NCBI GenBank assembly: GCA_020831525.1
Contig: JAFIGH010000002.1
Span: forward strand, 1 to 64,000
Direction of reading: 5' to 3'
Origin: Opitutales bacterium
GTDB lineage: Bacteria; Verrucomicrobiota; Verrucomicrobiia; Opitutales; Oceanipulchritudinaceae
Length of the DNA stretch: 64,000 bases
This document shows, one piece after another, positions 45,444-54,239 of this stretch. The translations under genes were made by a program, and so were the position numbers. The notes beneath the pieces were generated by a model. It ran no database searches. It was not told the DNA's origin and was given only the letters and a program-made list of their open reading frames with translations. How positions within the stretch are numbered: position 1 is the first letter of the stretch; each line of letters starts with the position of its first letter.

Positions 45444-46760
45444 TCAGACCGTGACGGCGGGCGCGTTCTCCGGGATGCGTTCGCCGTCCCATACGGTGGT
45501 TCCGTTGACAAGCGTGCGGCGGATACAGCCGCGGAGGCTGTGTCCGTGCCACGGACAGTTGCGCGAACGGCTCTGGAAGCGCGCGGCATCGACTGTCCAC
45601 GCTTCGTCGGGGTCGAAGAGAACAACGTCTCCGGGTGCGCCGGGAGAAAGCGTTCCGGCATCGAGACCGAGGATTTCGGCGGGCTTGTGGGTGAGCCGGG
45701 AAATAACGAAGGGCAGGTCGGCGCGGCCGGAGTGGTGAAACACTTCGAGAAAGACAGCGAGGGCCGTTTCCATGCCAATGATTCCGAAGGGCGCGTGATC
45801 GAACTCGCAGTCCTTTTCGTCGGGCGTATGCGGGGCGTGATCTGTCGCGAAAATATCGATACTGCCGTCCAGGACGCCTTCAATGATTGCCTCACGGTCG
45901 GCCTCGGTGCGCAGGGGCGGGTTCATCTTGAAGTTGGTGTCGTAGGTCTTGCACGCTTCGTCGGTGAAGAAGACATGGTGCGGCATGGCCTCGCCGGTGA
46001 CGCGGATGCCCCGCTTCTTGGCGCGGCGGATGATGTCGACGCCGTAGGCGCTGCTTACGTGCTGGAGGTGGATGTGCGCACCGGTGTGGCGCGAGAGCAC
46101 GACGTTCCGCGCAATGACGATGTCCTCGGCGGAGGCGGGCCAACCCTTGAGGCCGAGACGCAGAGACCAGTAGCCCTCGTTCATGACGGCGCCTTCCGTC
46201 ATGGAGGCGTCCTGGCAGTGGTCCATGACGACAAGGCCGCACATTTTGGCGTATTCCACGGCGCGGCGCATGATCTCGTTGCTCTGCACGCAGGCTCCGT
46301 CGTCGGTCACGGCGATCACGCCCGCGCGCTTGAGGGAGCCGATGGGGGCGAGTTGTTCGCCCTTCATCCCAAGCGTGAGGCAGCCGGTGGGGTAGACTTT
46401 GACAACGGCGCGCCGCGCGGCGGCGTCGCGGATGCGCTGGATGGTGCCGGGATTGTCGGCGGGCGGGCTTGTGTTGGGCATGCAGACGACCGTCGTGAAG
46501 CCGCCCGCCGCAGCCGAGCGTGTGCCCGAGCCGATGTCTTCTTTCTGGGTCTGGCCTGGGTCGCGCAGGTGCACGTGGATGTCGACGAGGCCGGGCGCGA
46601 CGACGAGCCCGCGCGCGTCGATGACCTCGGCCTCCGCGCGCTCGCCGTCGGTCAGAGATTCGACGATGCGCCCGGCGCGAATAAAGACATCGCCGGTAGC
46701 GTCGCGACGGTTGGCGGGGTCGATGACGCGACCGCCTTGTATCCATACTGTCTTATCCAT
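45444..46760 (-). CDS. pyrC: Dihydroorotase
   Basis: 438 aa from 46760. Zinc-binding HVHLRDPG (residues about 60-67), FTTVVCMPNTSPP (about 91), and the later His and Asp ligands in IFATDHAPHTPDEKDCEFDH (about 298). This is the class I type (PyrC as in Gram-positives). Third step of UMP synthesis. Its first codons overlap the 3' end of pyrB by 8 bp, showing translational coupling. Confidence 0.95.
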   Translation of the reverse strand: MDKTVWIQGGRVIDPANRRDATGDVFIRAGRIVESLTDGERAEAEVIDARGLVVAPGLVDIHVHLRDPGQTQKEDIGSGTRSAAAGGFTTVVCMPNTSPPADNPGTIQRIRDAAARRAVVKVYPTGCLTLGMKGEQLAPIGSLKRAGVIAVTDDGACVQSNEIMRRAVEYAKMCGLVVMDHCQDASMTEGAVMNEGYWSLRLGLKGWPASAEDIVIARNVVLSRHTGAHIHLQHVSSAYGVDIIRRAKKRGIRVTGEAMPHHVFFTDEACKTYDTNFKMNPPLRTEADREAIIEGVLDGSIDIFATDHAPHTPDEKDCEFDHAPFGIIGMETALAVFLEVFHHSGRADLPFVISRLTHKPAEILGLDAGTLSPGAPGDVVLFDPDEAWTVDAARFQSRSRNCPWHGHSLRGCIRRTLVNGTTVWDGERIPENAPAVTV

Positions 46761-47712
46761 TCGAAAGTCCTTTCCCCCGGGCGGCGGCACTCATGCAGAG
46801 GTAGAGCACGGCCATGCGCGTGACGATGCCGTTGGTCACCTGTTCGAGGATGACGGATTGCGGTCCGTCGGCGATGGAGCTGTCGATCTCCACGCCGCGG
46901 TTGATGGGACCGGGGTGCATGATGAGGGCATCCGGCTTGAGCCATGCGGCGCGCTCGGCATCGAGCCCGAAAAGGGCTTTGTATTCAGAGAGGCTAGGGA
47001 AGTGGGAGGAGGACTGCCGCTCATGCTGGATGCGCAGAAGCATGACGACATCGGCGTCGCTCAGCGCGCTCTTGAGGTCGTGCGCAACCGTTGCGCCGAA
47101 CGATGCGAACTCCTCCGGCAGGAGGGTGGCCGGGCCCGCGAGGGTGACCTCCGCGCCCAGCTTTTTGAGCGCCCAGAGGTTGGAGCGCGCCACACGGCTG
47201 AAGAGGATGTCGCCGAGAATGGTGACCTTGCGTCCCTCCAGGGAGCCGAGCTTCTCGCGCATGGTGAAGGTGTCGAGGAGCGCCTGCGTGGGGTGCTCGT
47301 GCGCGCCGTCGCCTGCGTTGACGACGGGGATGTCCAGAATGCGCGCGAGGTAGTGGGGCGAACCCGCCGCGGCGTGGCGCAGGATAATCATGTCGGCGTT
47401 CAGGGCTTGGATGACCTGCGCGGTGTCGCGGAGTGATTCGCCCTTGACGAGGCTGCTTGCCTTTTGCTCGACGAGGGTGACGTCCGCGCCGAGCCGTTTG
47501 GCGGCGATCTCAAAGGCGATGCGTGTGCGCGTGCTCGGCTCGATGAATAGATTGATGATCGTCTTGCCGCGCAGGGTGGGGAGCTTCTTTTGGCTACGCC
47601 CGAGCGTCTGCTTGAACTGCGTGGCGAGGGAGTGGATCACGTCGATCTCGTCGCGGCTTAGTTCCTCGATGGAGATCAGGTCCTTGCGGGTCCAGGTGTC
47701 GGCGTCGGTCAT
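46753..47712 (-). CDS. pyrB: Aspartate carbamoyltransferase, catalytic subunit
   Basis: 319 aa. Carbamoyl-phosphate loop INLFIEPSTRTRIAFEIAAK (residues about 50-69), HPTQALLDTF (about 138) and MHPGPINRGVEI near 266, the standard PyrB pattern. No pyrI regulatory subunit in the window; this and PyrR in the same operon suggest PyrR-type control. Follows pyrR (15 bp). Confidence 0.95.
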   Translation of the reverse strand: MTDADTWTRKDLISIEELSRDEIDVIHSLATQFKQTLGRSQKKLPTLRGKTIINLFIEPSTRTRIAFEIAAKRLGADVTLVEQKASSLVKGESLRDTAQVIQALNADMIILRHAAAGSPHYLARILDIPVVNAGDGAHEHPTQALLDTFTMREKLGSLEGRKVTILGDILFSRVARSNLWALKKLGAEVTLAGPATLLPEEFASFGATVAHDLKSALSDADVVMLLRIQHERQSSSHFPSLSEYKALFGLDAERAAWLKPDALIMHPGPINRGVEIDSSIADGPQSVILEQVTNGIVTRMAVLYLCMSAAARGKGLSNG

Positions 47713-47727
47713 GTCGGCAAAGCGGGT

Positions 47728-48276
47728 TCAGGCGTGGCCGGGGGCAGTCTTCAGGTCGGGGAGGCGGACACGGAAGTGGGCGGGGGCGTCCGCCGCGGCA
47801 GGTTCGACGACGACGCGCTGGTCCGGCTCGAGCGGCAGCTTGAGGCCGACGAAATCGGCGCACACGGGGAAATGGCGGTGACCGGTGTCGATGAGCACGG
47901 CAAGGCGCACCTCGGCGGGGCGACCGTGGTCGAAGAGTTCGTTGAGCGCCGCGCGCACGGTCCGCCCGGTGGCAAAGACATCGTCGATGAGGAGGACGCG
48001 CGCGCCCTCCGTGTCAAAGGCGAGATCGGTCGGCTGGAAGGCTTTGGGAATGGGCTTGAGCCCGACATCGTCGCGGTGGAAGGAGGCGTTGAGGATGCCC
48101 ACGCGCTTGATCGCGGGAACCGCTTCCACCATCGCCCGGCCAAGCGCGATCCCGCCGTCGGCCACGGCCACCGCCTCAAAGCCGGGATTTGCCTCAAGGA
48201 AGGCGCCGACCTCGCGGCACACCGCGTCGAAAGCGGCGCGCACACGTTCCGGAGGAATTTCCCGCGATGGTTCCAT
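47728..48276 (-). CDS. pyrR: PyrR, pyrimidine regulator / uracil phosphoribosyltransferase
   Basis: 182 aa from 48276. PRPP-binding loop RVLLIDDVFATGRTVRAALN (residues about 99-118); GILNASFHRDDVGLKPIPKA (about 68) and DTGHRHFPVCADFVGLKLPL are PyrR marks, though the usual Arg of DRGHRELP is Thr here. PyrR binds pyr mRNA in the presence of UMP/UTP to control attenuation, and also converts uracil to UMP. First gene of the operon pyrR-pyrB-pyrC-CPBP-thiL-tsaE. A hairpin lies in its leader (48338-48359), but no clear PyrR-binding consensus or T-run was seen. Confidence 0.92.
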   Translation of the reverse strand: MEPSREIPPERVRAAFDAVCREVGAFLEANPGFEAVAVADGGIALGRAMVEAVPAIKRVGILNASFHRDDVGLKPIPKAFQPTDLAFDTEGARVLLIDDVFATGRTVRAALNELFDHGRPAEVRLAVLIDTGHRHFPVCADFVGLKLPLEPDQRVVVEPAAADAPAHFRVRLPDLKTAPGHA

Positions 48277-48337
48277 GGCGGAAAACGTGCGCCCCCTGTT
48301 CCCCGCGCGCAACGGGAAAATACCGCCGGTCGTGTCT

Positions 48338-48359
48338 ATCCGTGCGCGAAGGCACGGAT
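48338..48359 (-). other. Hairpin in the pyrR leader
   Basis: Perfect 8-bp stem ATCCGTGC / GCACGGAT (48338-48345, 48352-48359) with a 6-base loop GCGAAG, 60 bp before pyrR. It might be part of an attenuator or the end of the antitoxin transcript; there is no T-run. Confidence 0.45.
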
Positions 48360-48384
48360 CGTCCGCCGACAACCGCAGCCGGCC

Positions 48385-48447
48385 TCAATTCCACGGATTG
48401 GCGATGCGGACGCCCGTGCCGCGGAAGTCGTCCTCGTTGCGGGTGAC
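48385..48447 (-). pseudogene. VapC (PIN-domain toxin) C-terminal remnant
   Basis: Directly after the antitoxin stop codon the minus strand reads VTRNEDDFRGTGVRIANPWN and a stop. This is the normal C-terminus of VapC toxins (TRN..DF...G......NPW). Everything before it, including the catalytic Asp residues, is missing; the remnant overlaps the last antitoxin base. So the toxin has been deleted down to about 20 codons. Confidence 0.75.
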
Positions 48448-48701
48448 TACTTCAATTCGATGTCCCGCCCGGCACTTCGGTCCCGCTCAAAGGCAAGCAC
48501 CGTGCCGCGCAACGGCGACTCGCGGAGCGCTTCGCTGAGCGGCTTGCGCGGATGCGCCCATTGCCGGAACGCCTTCGACGACACCATGACCACCGTCGGC
48601 TTGCCGTGCCGAGTGATTGTCTGCGGCCCGTCGCGCAGGGCGCAGTTGATCAACTCACTCATCCGGTTCCTGGCGTCCTGTACCTGCCATACACCTTTCA
48701 T
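48447..48701 (-). CDS. Phd/YefM-family antitoxin, orphan
   Basis: 84 aa from 48701. MKGVWQVQDARNRMSELINC is the Phd/YefM N-terminal DNA-binding fold (strand then helix); PQTITRHGKPTVVMVSSKAF is its conserved second part. The C-terminal toxin-binding tail (residues about 50-84) is intact (LRGTVLAFERDRSAGRD). The toxin gene behind it is only a fragment, so the protein may now act as an autorepressor or neutralise a toxin elsewhere. Confidence 0.82.
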   Translation of the reverse strand: MKGVWQVQDARNRMSELINCALRDGPQTITRHGKPTVVMVSSKAFRQWAHPRKPLSEALRESPLRGTVLAFERDRSAGRDIELK

Positions 48702-48824
48702 TGCATGAATTCCGGACCGTCCAGACAGATATGCAAGCGGGAAGCGGCCAAATATCCCCCCGTTGATTGACGGCGTCCGCTCGACCACTGTTGACCCTCC
48801 GCATTCGGTGTGTTCCCATAGGGC

Positions 48825-49760
48825 ATGCTATACCGCGAATTTGGAAAGACGGGCTTCAAGGTGTCGGCGATTGGCCTCGGCACATGGAATATCGGCGGCC
48901 AGTGGGGCGCAATCGACGACACCACGGCGTGGACAACGATCCGCAAGGCCCTTGATTGCGGGGTCACGCTCTTCGACGCGGCGGAGTCCTACGGGTTCCC
49001 CTACGGCACCTCGGAGGAGCGGCTCGGGCGGGCGCTCGCGGGTGACCGCCACCGTGTGCGCATCGTTACGAAGGTAGGCAACTGGGGCAAGCGGGAGGGC
49101 ACGCCCGTGCCGAAAAACAACCCGCACATGCTGCGGCTCTGCGCGCACGCCTGCCTGCACCGCCTCCGCACCGACTGGATTGACACGCTCCTCTGCCACG
49201 AGGGCAATATCGAGGATCCCTCCGCCTACCTCGAAGCCTTCGAGGACCTCAAGCGCACGGGGCACATCCTCAGTTACGGCATCTCCACGGACAGTCTCGA
49301 CGTGCTGCGGCGCTTTAATGCGGACGGCGGCTGCTCCGTCGTGCAGGTCAACTATTCGCTCCTCAACCGTGCCGCCGAAGCGGAGTTCCTCCCGTATTGC
49401 GAAGAGCACGGCATCGCCGTGATGGTGCGCGGTCCGCTCGCTATGGGCCTGCTCTCGGGCCGGTATTCGGCGCAGACCCGGTTCGAAGATTCGGTGCGGG
49501 CTAACTGGCACAAAGATCCGGCCAAGGAAAAGCAACTGCGGGAACGCCTCGCCGCCGTCGACCGGCTGAAGACTTTCGTCGAGCCCGGCCCCGCCATGAT
49601 CCGCGCCGCGCTTCAATACACCATTTCGCATTCCTCCGGGCCGGTCGCCATCCCCGGCGCGAAGTCCCCCGCCCAAGCCGAACTCAACGCCTCGGCGGGC
49701 GAGCGGCTCCTCGACGACGCCGAACGCGGTCGCCTCCTCGACCCGCTCGGGAAGTGTTGA
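48825..49760 (+). CDS. Aldo/keto reductase
   Basis: 311 aa. Opens MLYREFGKTGFKVSAIGLGT as in many AKRs. Catalytic Tyr in LFDAAESYGFPYGTSEERLG (about residue 57), Lys in VTKVGNWGK and His in TLLCHEGN (about 123); NADPH-binding VAIPGAKSPAQAELNA near the end. NADPH-dependent reduction of aldehydes or ketones, substrate unknown. Closest to the YhdN/Tas-like group by pattern. Stands alone, with an AraC-type gene downstream. Confidence 0.9.
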   Translation: MLYREFGKTGFKVSAIGLGTWNIGGQWGAIDDTTAWTTIRKALDCGVTLFDAAESYGFPYGTSEERLGRALAGDRHRVRIVTKVGNWGKREGTPVPKNNPHMLRLCAHACLHRLRTDWIDTLLCHEGNIEDPSAYLEAFEDLKRTGHILSYGISTDSLDVLRRFNADGGCSVVQVNYSLLNRAAEAEFLPYCEEHGIAVMVRGPLAMGLLSGRYSAQTRFEDSVRANWHKDPAKEKQLRERLAAVDRLKTFVEPGPAMIRAALQYTISHSSGPVAIPGAKSPAQAELNASAGERLLDDAERGRLLDPLGKC

Positions 49761-49812
49761 TTTCGCACAAAAGATCAAGTTTAGGGAGAACCGGATGTGA
49801 TAGATTCGGTTC

Positions 49813-50706
49813 ATGGAATTATTGGTGAATCACATAGCCCGGTCCCTGAAGCGGATTGAGGAGAGGCTCCGTGAGCCTCCGGACATACGGGACGTGGCAG
49901 GCGCAGTCGGGATGTCAGTGTGGTATTTCCAAAGGATTTTTGCAGCGATTACGGGAGAGCCCGTCGGCGCCTACATCCGCCGCAGACGATTGACGGAAGC
50001 GGCGCGTGAATTGCGCCGGGAGCGTGGGCGGCGCGTTCTCGATATCGCGCTGGACTACGGCTTTGATTCGCACGAGGCCTTTACGCGCGCATTTGCCTCG
50101 CTTGCGGGCATGCCGCCCTCCGCTTTCCGCCGGCGTGCGTCGGTTGACTGGATTTGGTGCCGGGCGCCCGGCGACCCGCGTTCACTTCAACCCATACGAA
50201 AGAGAAAAGACATGTATCCGAATATCATCAAACTACCTGAAATTCGCCTTGTTGGCCTGACCGTTCGTTTTGTTGCACCGGGGAACGAAGGGGCGGACAA
50301 TATGGAGGTTATTCCGCCCCTTTGGGAAGACCTGCTGAAGCGGGAGGACGAGATCGAAGCGGTGTCGCGGGACTGTTCCTACGGTGCCTGCCGGGAAATT
50401 CCGAAGGCGCAGCGGCACCGTGACGGCGAGTTTCTGTATATGGCGGGTTTCGAAGTCGGTCCCGGGACTCCAGTGCCTCAGGGAATGGACTGCTGGGTGA
50501 TCCCGGCGGCGACCTATGCTTGTTTTGTCCACCGTGGGCCCGTCAGCCAACTCGGCGAGACGATGAGTGCGATCTACGGCAATTGGCTTCCGCGGTCGGA
50601 ATACCTGCCGGGCGGAACACCCGAACTGGAGCGTTATGACAACCGTTTTAAAGGAAACGCCGCGGACAGCGAACTCGACATTCTCGTTCCGGTCGTTCCG
50701 TCGTAG
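49813..50706 (+). CDS. AraC-family regulator with GyrI-like effector domain
   Basis: 297 aa. Two helix-turn-helices at residues about 8-100 ([20 protein letters not shown] and [20 protein letters not shown], then FRRR) followed by a GyrI/AraC effector-binding domain (residues about 140-297; [20 protein letters not shown] ... [20 protein letters not shown]). Members bind hydrophobic or cationic drugs or small metabolites and switch genes on. No neighbour shows what it controls; the preceding aldo/keto reductase is a candidate. Confidence 0.9.
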   Translation: MELLVNHIARSLKRIEERLREPPDIRDVAGAVGMSVWYFQRIFAAITGEPVGAYIRRRRLTEAARELRRERGRRVLDIALDYGFDSHEAFTRAFASLAGMPPSAFRRRASVDWIWCRAPGDPRSLQPIRKRKDMYPNIIKLPEIRLVGLTVRFVAPGNEGADNMEVIPPLWEDLLKREDEIEAVSRDCSYGACREIPKAQRHRDGEFLYMAGFEVGPGTPVPQGMDCWVIPAATYACFVHRGPVSQLGETMSAIYGNWLPRSEYLPGGTPELERYDNRFKGNAADSELDILVPVVPS

Positions 50707-50845
50707 GGCGGCCCGCCTGCGTCGGCGCCGACCGCGCCGACGACCGCCCGCAATCGGCTTTTGTAGCCGCCTCCGCGACGAAAATCCGCGTCGCCGCGCC
50801 CAAAGGGTTGATGCGTCCGGAAAAGTTGCGCAAGGTCGGGGCAAT

Positions 50846-51988
50846 ATGGCGGAATCCGGTGGATACCAAGTGATCGCGCGGCGGTGGCGGCCGAAGGGGT
50901 TCGACGACCTCGTCGGGCAGGACCACATCGTGCGCACCCTCAAAAACGCGATCCAGTCGGGTCGCATCGCGCATGCTTACCTCTTTGTCGGCCCGCGCGG
51001 CACGGGCAAGACCTCGACGGCGCGCGTCTTCGCCAAAGCGCTCAACGCGGAGGGCGGGCCGCGGGTCGATCCGCCGCACGATTCGGCCACAAGCCAGGCG
51101 ATCATGCAGGGCAACTGCCTCGATGTGATCGAGATCGACGGTGCCTCGAACAACTCCGTGGACCAAGTGCGCGACCTGCGCGAGTCCTGCCAGTATTCGC
51201 CCGCGCAGTGCACCTTCAAGATCTACATCATCGACGAGGTGCACATGCTCACGGCGCAGGCCTTCAACGCGCTTCTCAAGACGCTCGAAGAACCGCCGCC
51301 GCACGTGAAATTCTTTTTTGCCACGACCGAGGCACAGAAAGTTCTGCCGACCATCGTTTCGCGCTGCCAGCGCTTTGAGTTCCGCCCCATTTCAGACGAG
51401 GTCATTGTCGAACGGCTCGCGGAGATCGCCGCGTCGGAGGGAATTAAAGCGGAGCATGAAGCCCTCGCCGCCGTCGCCCGTCTTGCCAACGGCGGAATGC
51501 GCGACGCGCAGAGCATTCTCGACCAGATGATCTCCTTTTGCGGTGAATCCGTCACGGCCAAGGACGTGCTGGATGTCTACGGTCTCGCCGGACCCGAGAC
51601 CGTGGCGGCGCTGGCGAAAGCCATCGCGGCGGCGGATTATCCGGCCATCCTCGAAGGCGTGGATTCGCTCGTAAGCGAGGGGCGCGACCTCTACCGCGCG
51701 CTTCTCGACATTGAGGAACTCGTCCGCGCCGCCCTCCTCGACGCCGTGGCGAACAAGGGCACGAGCACCCGCCTCGGCGAGCCGCTGCCCGTCGAGTCAC
51801 TCATGCGCATGCTCGACGCGCTGCACGAAAGCGAAACCGCCGTGCAGCGCGGCCTCTCCGAGAAAGTGAACTTCGAACTCGCCCTCCTCAAAGCTGTCGA
51901 CGCCAGCCGTGCGCGTGCCATCGACAGCGTCATCCGCGAGATTTCCAAAATCGCCGCCGCCGCCCCCGAAAAAAAAAACGTGAGTTGA
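50846..51988 (+). CDS. dnaX: DNA polymerase III gamma subunit (dnaX, 0-frame product)
   Basis: 380 aa from the ATG at 50846 ([20 protein letters not shown]). AAA+ clamp-loader ATPase: Walker A in [20 protein letters not shown] (about residue 44), DEVHML Walker B (about 131), sensor regions [20 protein letters not shown]. Normally a C4 zinc finger lies between Walker A and [10 protein letters not shown]; here that stretch ([20 protein letters not shown]) has lost the cysteines. The frame ends just after an A10 run (51969-51978) with GTG AGT TGA, giving a gamma-like short form; slipping by one base at the run leads to the extension at 51985-52494. Confidence 0.9.
   Translation: MAESGGYQVIARRWRPKGFDDLVGQDHIVRTLKNAIQSGRIAHAYLFVGPRGTGKTSTARVFAKALNAEGGPRVDPPHDSATSQAIMQGNCLDVIEIDGASNNSVDQVRDLRESCQYSPAQCTFKIYIIDEVHMLTAQAFNALLKTLEEPPPHVKFFFATTEAQKVLPTIVSRCQRFEFRPISDEVIVERLAEIAASEGIKAEHEALAAVARLANGGMRDAQSILDQMISFCGESVTAKDVLDVYGLAGPETVAALAKAIAAADYPAILEGVDSLVSEGRDLYRALLDIEELVRAALLDAVANKGTSTRLGEPLPVESLMRMLDALHESETAVQRGLSEKVNFELALLKAVDASRARAIDSVIREISKIAAAAPEKKNVS
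51969..51978 (+). other. A10 slippery sequence in dnaX
   Basis: Ten A residues, read GAA-AAA-AAA-AAC in the 0 frame. A -1 ribosomal shift or insertion of an extra A by RNA polymerase gives [12 protein letters not shown] and opens the downstream frame. The stop follows within 8 bases in the 0 frame. Such poly-A sites make gamma and tau in E. coli (-1 shift) and Thermus (transcript slippage). Confidence 0.72.
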
Positions 51989-52494
51989 CCCCGTCCGGCG
52001 GCGCTCCGGCGACCACCGCAGAGGCAAAGCCCGCCAAAGCGCCCGCGCCCGCGGCAAAGAAGACCCCCGCCGCCCCGGAAAAGCGCGAAAGCTCCGTCGC
52101 CCGCCCGATTGAGCGGCCCCCGGCGGCCCCGGCCGCAGACAAGTCCCCGGCGGCGGCCCCGCCCCCGGACGGCTGGACGGAACCGCCGCCACCGGTCGCC
52201 GTCGCTCCCGCTGCGAACCATCCGCCGCTTCCGCCCTCCTCTGAAGACGACGACCGCTACGCGGCGATCGACGAAAGCTCCATGGCGGAGGAAGAGCCCG
52301 GCGACTGGATCCACTCCGTCAGCCTCGCGGAACTCGCGAAGGAGGATCTCGGCCCGTCCGGTGTGCGCCGCGAAGTCCTTGCCCTTGAGGCAGCCGTCCA
52401 AAGGGTGCCCGCCGACGTCCGCAACATGCTCGAAAGCGAACTCAAAGCAACCTTCCGCGAAGTGCGGCCCTACACGAAGCCGAGGGACGGTTGA
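51985..52494 (+). CDS. dnaX: tau-like extension of dnaX (-1 frame)
   Basis: About 169 codons in the -1 frame relative to dnaX, entered only through the A10 run; with the gamma part, the full product would be about 549 aa. The first 90 residues are Pro/Ala/Lys-rich linker ([20 protein letters not shown]), typical before tau's C-terminal domain; the last 80 (from [10 protein letters not shown] through [20 protein letters not shown] and [12 protein letters not shown]) are compact and charged. It is too long and regular to be chance. Could be a sequencing error in the run, but the linker-then-domain design argues for a real second product. Confidence 0.6.
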   Translation: MTPSGGAPATTAEAKPAKAPAPAAKKTPAAPEKRESSVARPIERPPAAPAADKSPAAAPPPDGWTEPPPPVAVAPAANHPPLPPSSEDDDRYAAIDESSMAEEEPGDWIHSVSLAELAKEDLGPSGVRREVLALEAAVQRVPADVRNMLESELKATFREVRPYTKPRDG

Positions 52495-52573
52495 GTGCGG
52501 CGGTTGACGGGTCCTGTCCGCTGTTGGACCTTGACCCCTGCCTTCAGCGCGGATGCGCTGGGGGTTTGCGCAG

Positions 52574-53830
52574 ATGAACACTTTACTCGTAGCTTTTGTA
52601 GTCTTGCTGGTGGCGAAGCTCGCCGCGCAGCTGTGGTTGGAATTGGAAAACCGGCGCTCCGTCCTCGCCGCGGCGGGGGAGGTGCCCGGCCCGTTCCGGG
52701 AGTTTATCGACGAGGCGACCTACGACAAATCCGTGGCCTACACGCTTGCGAAGGGCCGATTCGGCATGTGGGAGATCGCCTTCAACGCGGCGGTTCTCGC
52801 CGTCGTCATCCTGAGCGGGTTTCTGCCGTGGATCTGGACGGAGTTCGAGGGCATCTGGGGCAGCGGGGTGTGGGCCGACGCCCTCACTCTCTTCGGCATC
52901 GGGATTGTCCTTGGCCTGCCGGGACTTCCGCTGGAATACTACGAACAGTTCAAGCTGGAGGAGCGCTTCGGTTTCAACCGCAGCACGGTGGGCCTTTGGA
53001 TCACGGATAAAGTCAAAGGCCTGATTATCGGTGCGGTCCTCGGCATTCCGCTGCTTGCGCTCATTCTGTGGCTTGTCGGCCTCTCGCCGCTGTGGTGGCT
53101 GTGGGCGTTTGCCGTGGTTTTTGTTTTTCAGCTCGTCATGGTCGTAGTCTATCCGACCGTGATCATGCCGCTTTTCAACAAGTTCGAGGAACTGAAGGCG
53201 GGGGAACTGAAGGACCGGCTCTTTGACCTCGCGGCGCGCACGGGCTTCAAGGCGCGTACCATCCTCGTCATGGACGGCAGCAAGCGTTCGGCGCATTCCA
53301 ACGCGTTTTTCACGGGTTTCGGGCGCTTCCGCCGCATCGTGCTATTCGACACGCTCATGGAGCAGCTCGACGAGCGGCAGCTCGAAGCCGTCCTCGCCCA
53401 TGAAATCGGGCACTACAAGCTGGGCCACATTCCGCGCATCCTCCTCGTCGCGGCGGGCGGCCTCTTTCTGGCCTTTGCCGCCATCGGCTGGCTCGCCGCC
53501 AGCCCGTGGTTTGTCGAGGCCTTCGGGTTTGCCTACGAGGCGGGTCGCGTCGCCCCCGCGCTCCTGCTCTTCAGTCTCCTCAGCGGGCTTGTCACGTTCT
53601 GGTTTTCGCCGCTCTCCAACATCCTCTCCCGCAAGCACGAATACGAGGCCGACGCCTTCGCCCGCGAGGCCATGGAAAAGGATCCCGTGCCGCTTATCGG
53701 CGCGCTGCGTAAGTTGAGCGAGAAAAACCTCAGCAACCTCACCCCGGCCCCCGTCTACAGCCGCTTCTACTACTCGCACCCGACGCTGCTCGAACGCGAG
53801 ACCGCGCTCCGCGGCACGGCGGAAACCTGA
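52574..53830 (+). CDS. M48-family (Ste24-like) membrane metalloprotease
   Basis: 418 aa from 52574. Several membrane segments in the first 220 residues ([20 protein letters not shown] is the Ste24 start; [20 protein letters not shown] is the CAAX-protease N-terminal domain). Zinc motif [14 protein letters not shown] near residue 273 and the third ligand region [10 protein letters not shown] near 353. Ste24/HtpX-type peptidases cut membrane or misfolded proteins on the cytoplasmic side; in bacteria the substrate is usually unknown. The zinc-ribbon gene follows 12 bp later. Confidence 0.92.
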   Translation: MNTLLVAFVVLLVAKLAAQLWLELENRRSVLAAAGEVPGPFREFIDEATYDKSVAYTLAKGRFGMWEIAFNAAVLAVVILSGFLPWIWTEFEGIWGSGVWADALTLFGIGIVLGLPGLPLEYYEQFKLEERFGFNRSTVGLWITDKVKGLIIGAVLGIPLLALILWLVGLSPLWWLWAFAVVFVFQLVMVVVYPTVIMPLFNKFEELKAGELKDRLFDLAARTGFKARTILVMDGSKRSAHSNAFFTGFGRFRRIVLFDTLMEQLDERQLEAVLAHEIGHYKLGHIPRILLVAAGGLFLAFAAIGWLAASPWFVEAFGFAYEAGRVAPALLLFSLLSGLVTFWFSPLSNILSRKHEYEADAFAREAMEKDPVPLIGALRKLSEKNLSNLTPAPVYSRFYYSHPTLLERETALRGTAET

Positions 53831-53841
53831 GGAACCCGCCG

Positions 53842-54075
53842 ATGATTGGCGTCAGCTTTGAAGCGTTTGTGGTTTTCTTTCTTGTCGCCGGACTGCTCGG
53901 TGTGGTCGCCCTCTGGCTCTTCTACGACCTGCGTGACAAGAGCTACTACGACCGGCAGCGCAGCCTCCGCGCCCACCACTGTGTGCGCTGTGGCGCGCTC
54001 TACGCCAACCGCTCCGAGGCCGAGGTGGCTACCTGTCCGAAGTGCGGATTCGAGAACGCCTCCCTGCGCTTTTGA
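53842..54075 (+). CDS. Small membrane protein with zinc ribbon, 77 aa
   Basis: One N-terminal membrane helix (FVVFFLVAGLLGVVALWLFY, residues 9-28), then a charged linker and a zinc ribbon with two Cys pairs: HCVRCGALY (about residue 46) and ATCPKCGFEN (about 63). No enzyme is likely; it may help a partner, and the 12-bp gap from the M48 protease suggests they are co-expressed. Function not known. Confidence 0.75.
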   Translation: MIGVSFEAFVVFFLVAGLLGVVALWLFYDLRDKSYYDRQRSLRAHHCVRCGALYANRSEAEVATCPKCGFENASLRF

Positions 54076-54120
54076 GCTTGCCGGGAAGAAAATCCCCGGT
54101 CTCATTCTCCTGCCTTTGAT

Positions 54121-54194
54121 TGCCCGATAGTGTAACGGTAGCACGACAGATTCTGGTTCTGTTTGTTCAGGTTCGAATCCTGATCGGGCAGCCA
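54121..54194 (+). tRNA. tRNA-Gln (anticodon CTG)
   Basis: TGCCCGA acceptor arm pairs with TCGGGCA before G and an encoded CCA at 54192-54194. D-arm GTGTAACGGTAGCAC, anticodon arm ACAGA-TTCTGGT-TCTGT with CTG as anticodon, T-arm TCAGG-TTCGAAT-CCTGA. All stems are perfect. The CTG form reads CAG codons. Confidence 0.95.
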
Positions 54195-54239
54195 TTCCAT
54201 GCGGAGGCAATGCTTCTGTTGCGTTTGGCCCGCGCCGGC

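Noticed and set aside
48277-48384. PyrR attenuator in the pyr leader
   Set aside because: A hairpin exists (48338-48359), but there is no T-run and no recognisable PyrR-binding consensus.
54121-54194. tRNA-Gln as an attachment site for an island
   Set aside because: No integrase and no repeated tRNA 3' end were seen nearby.
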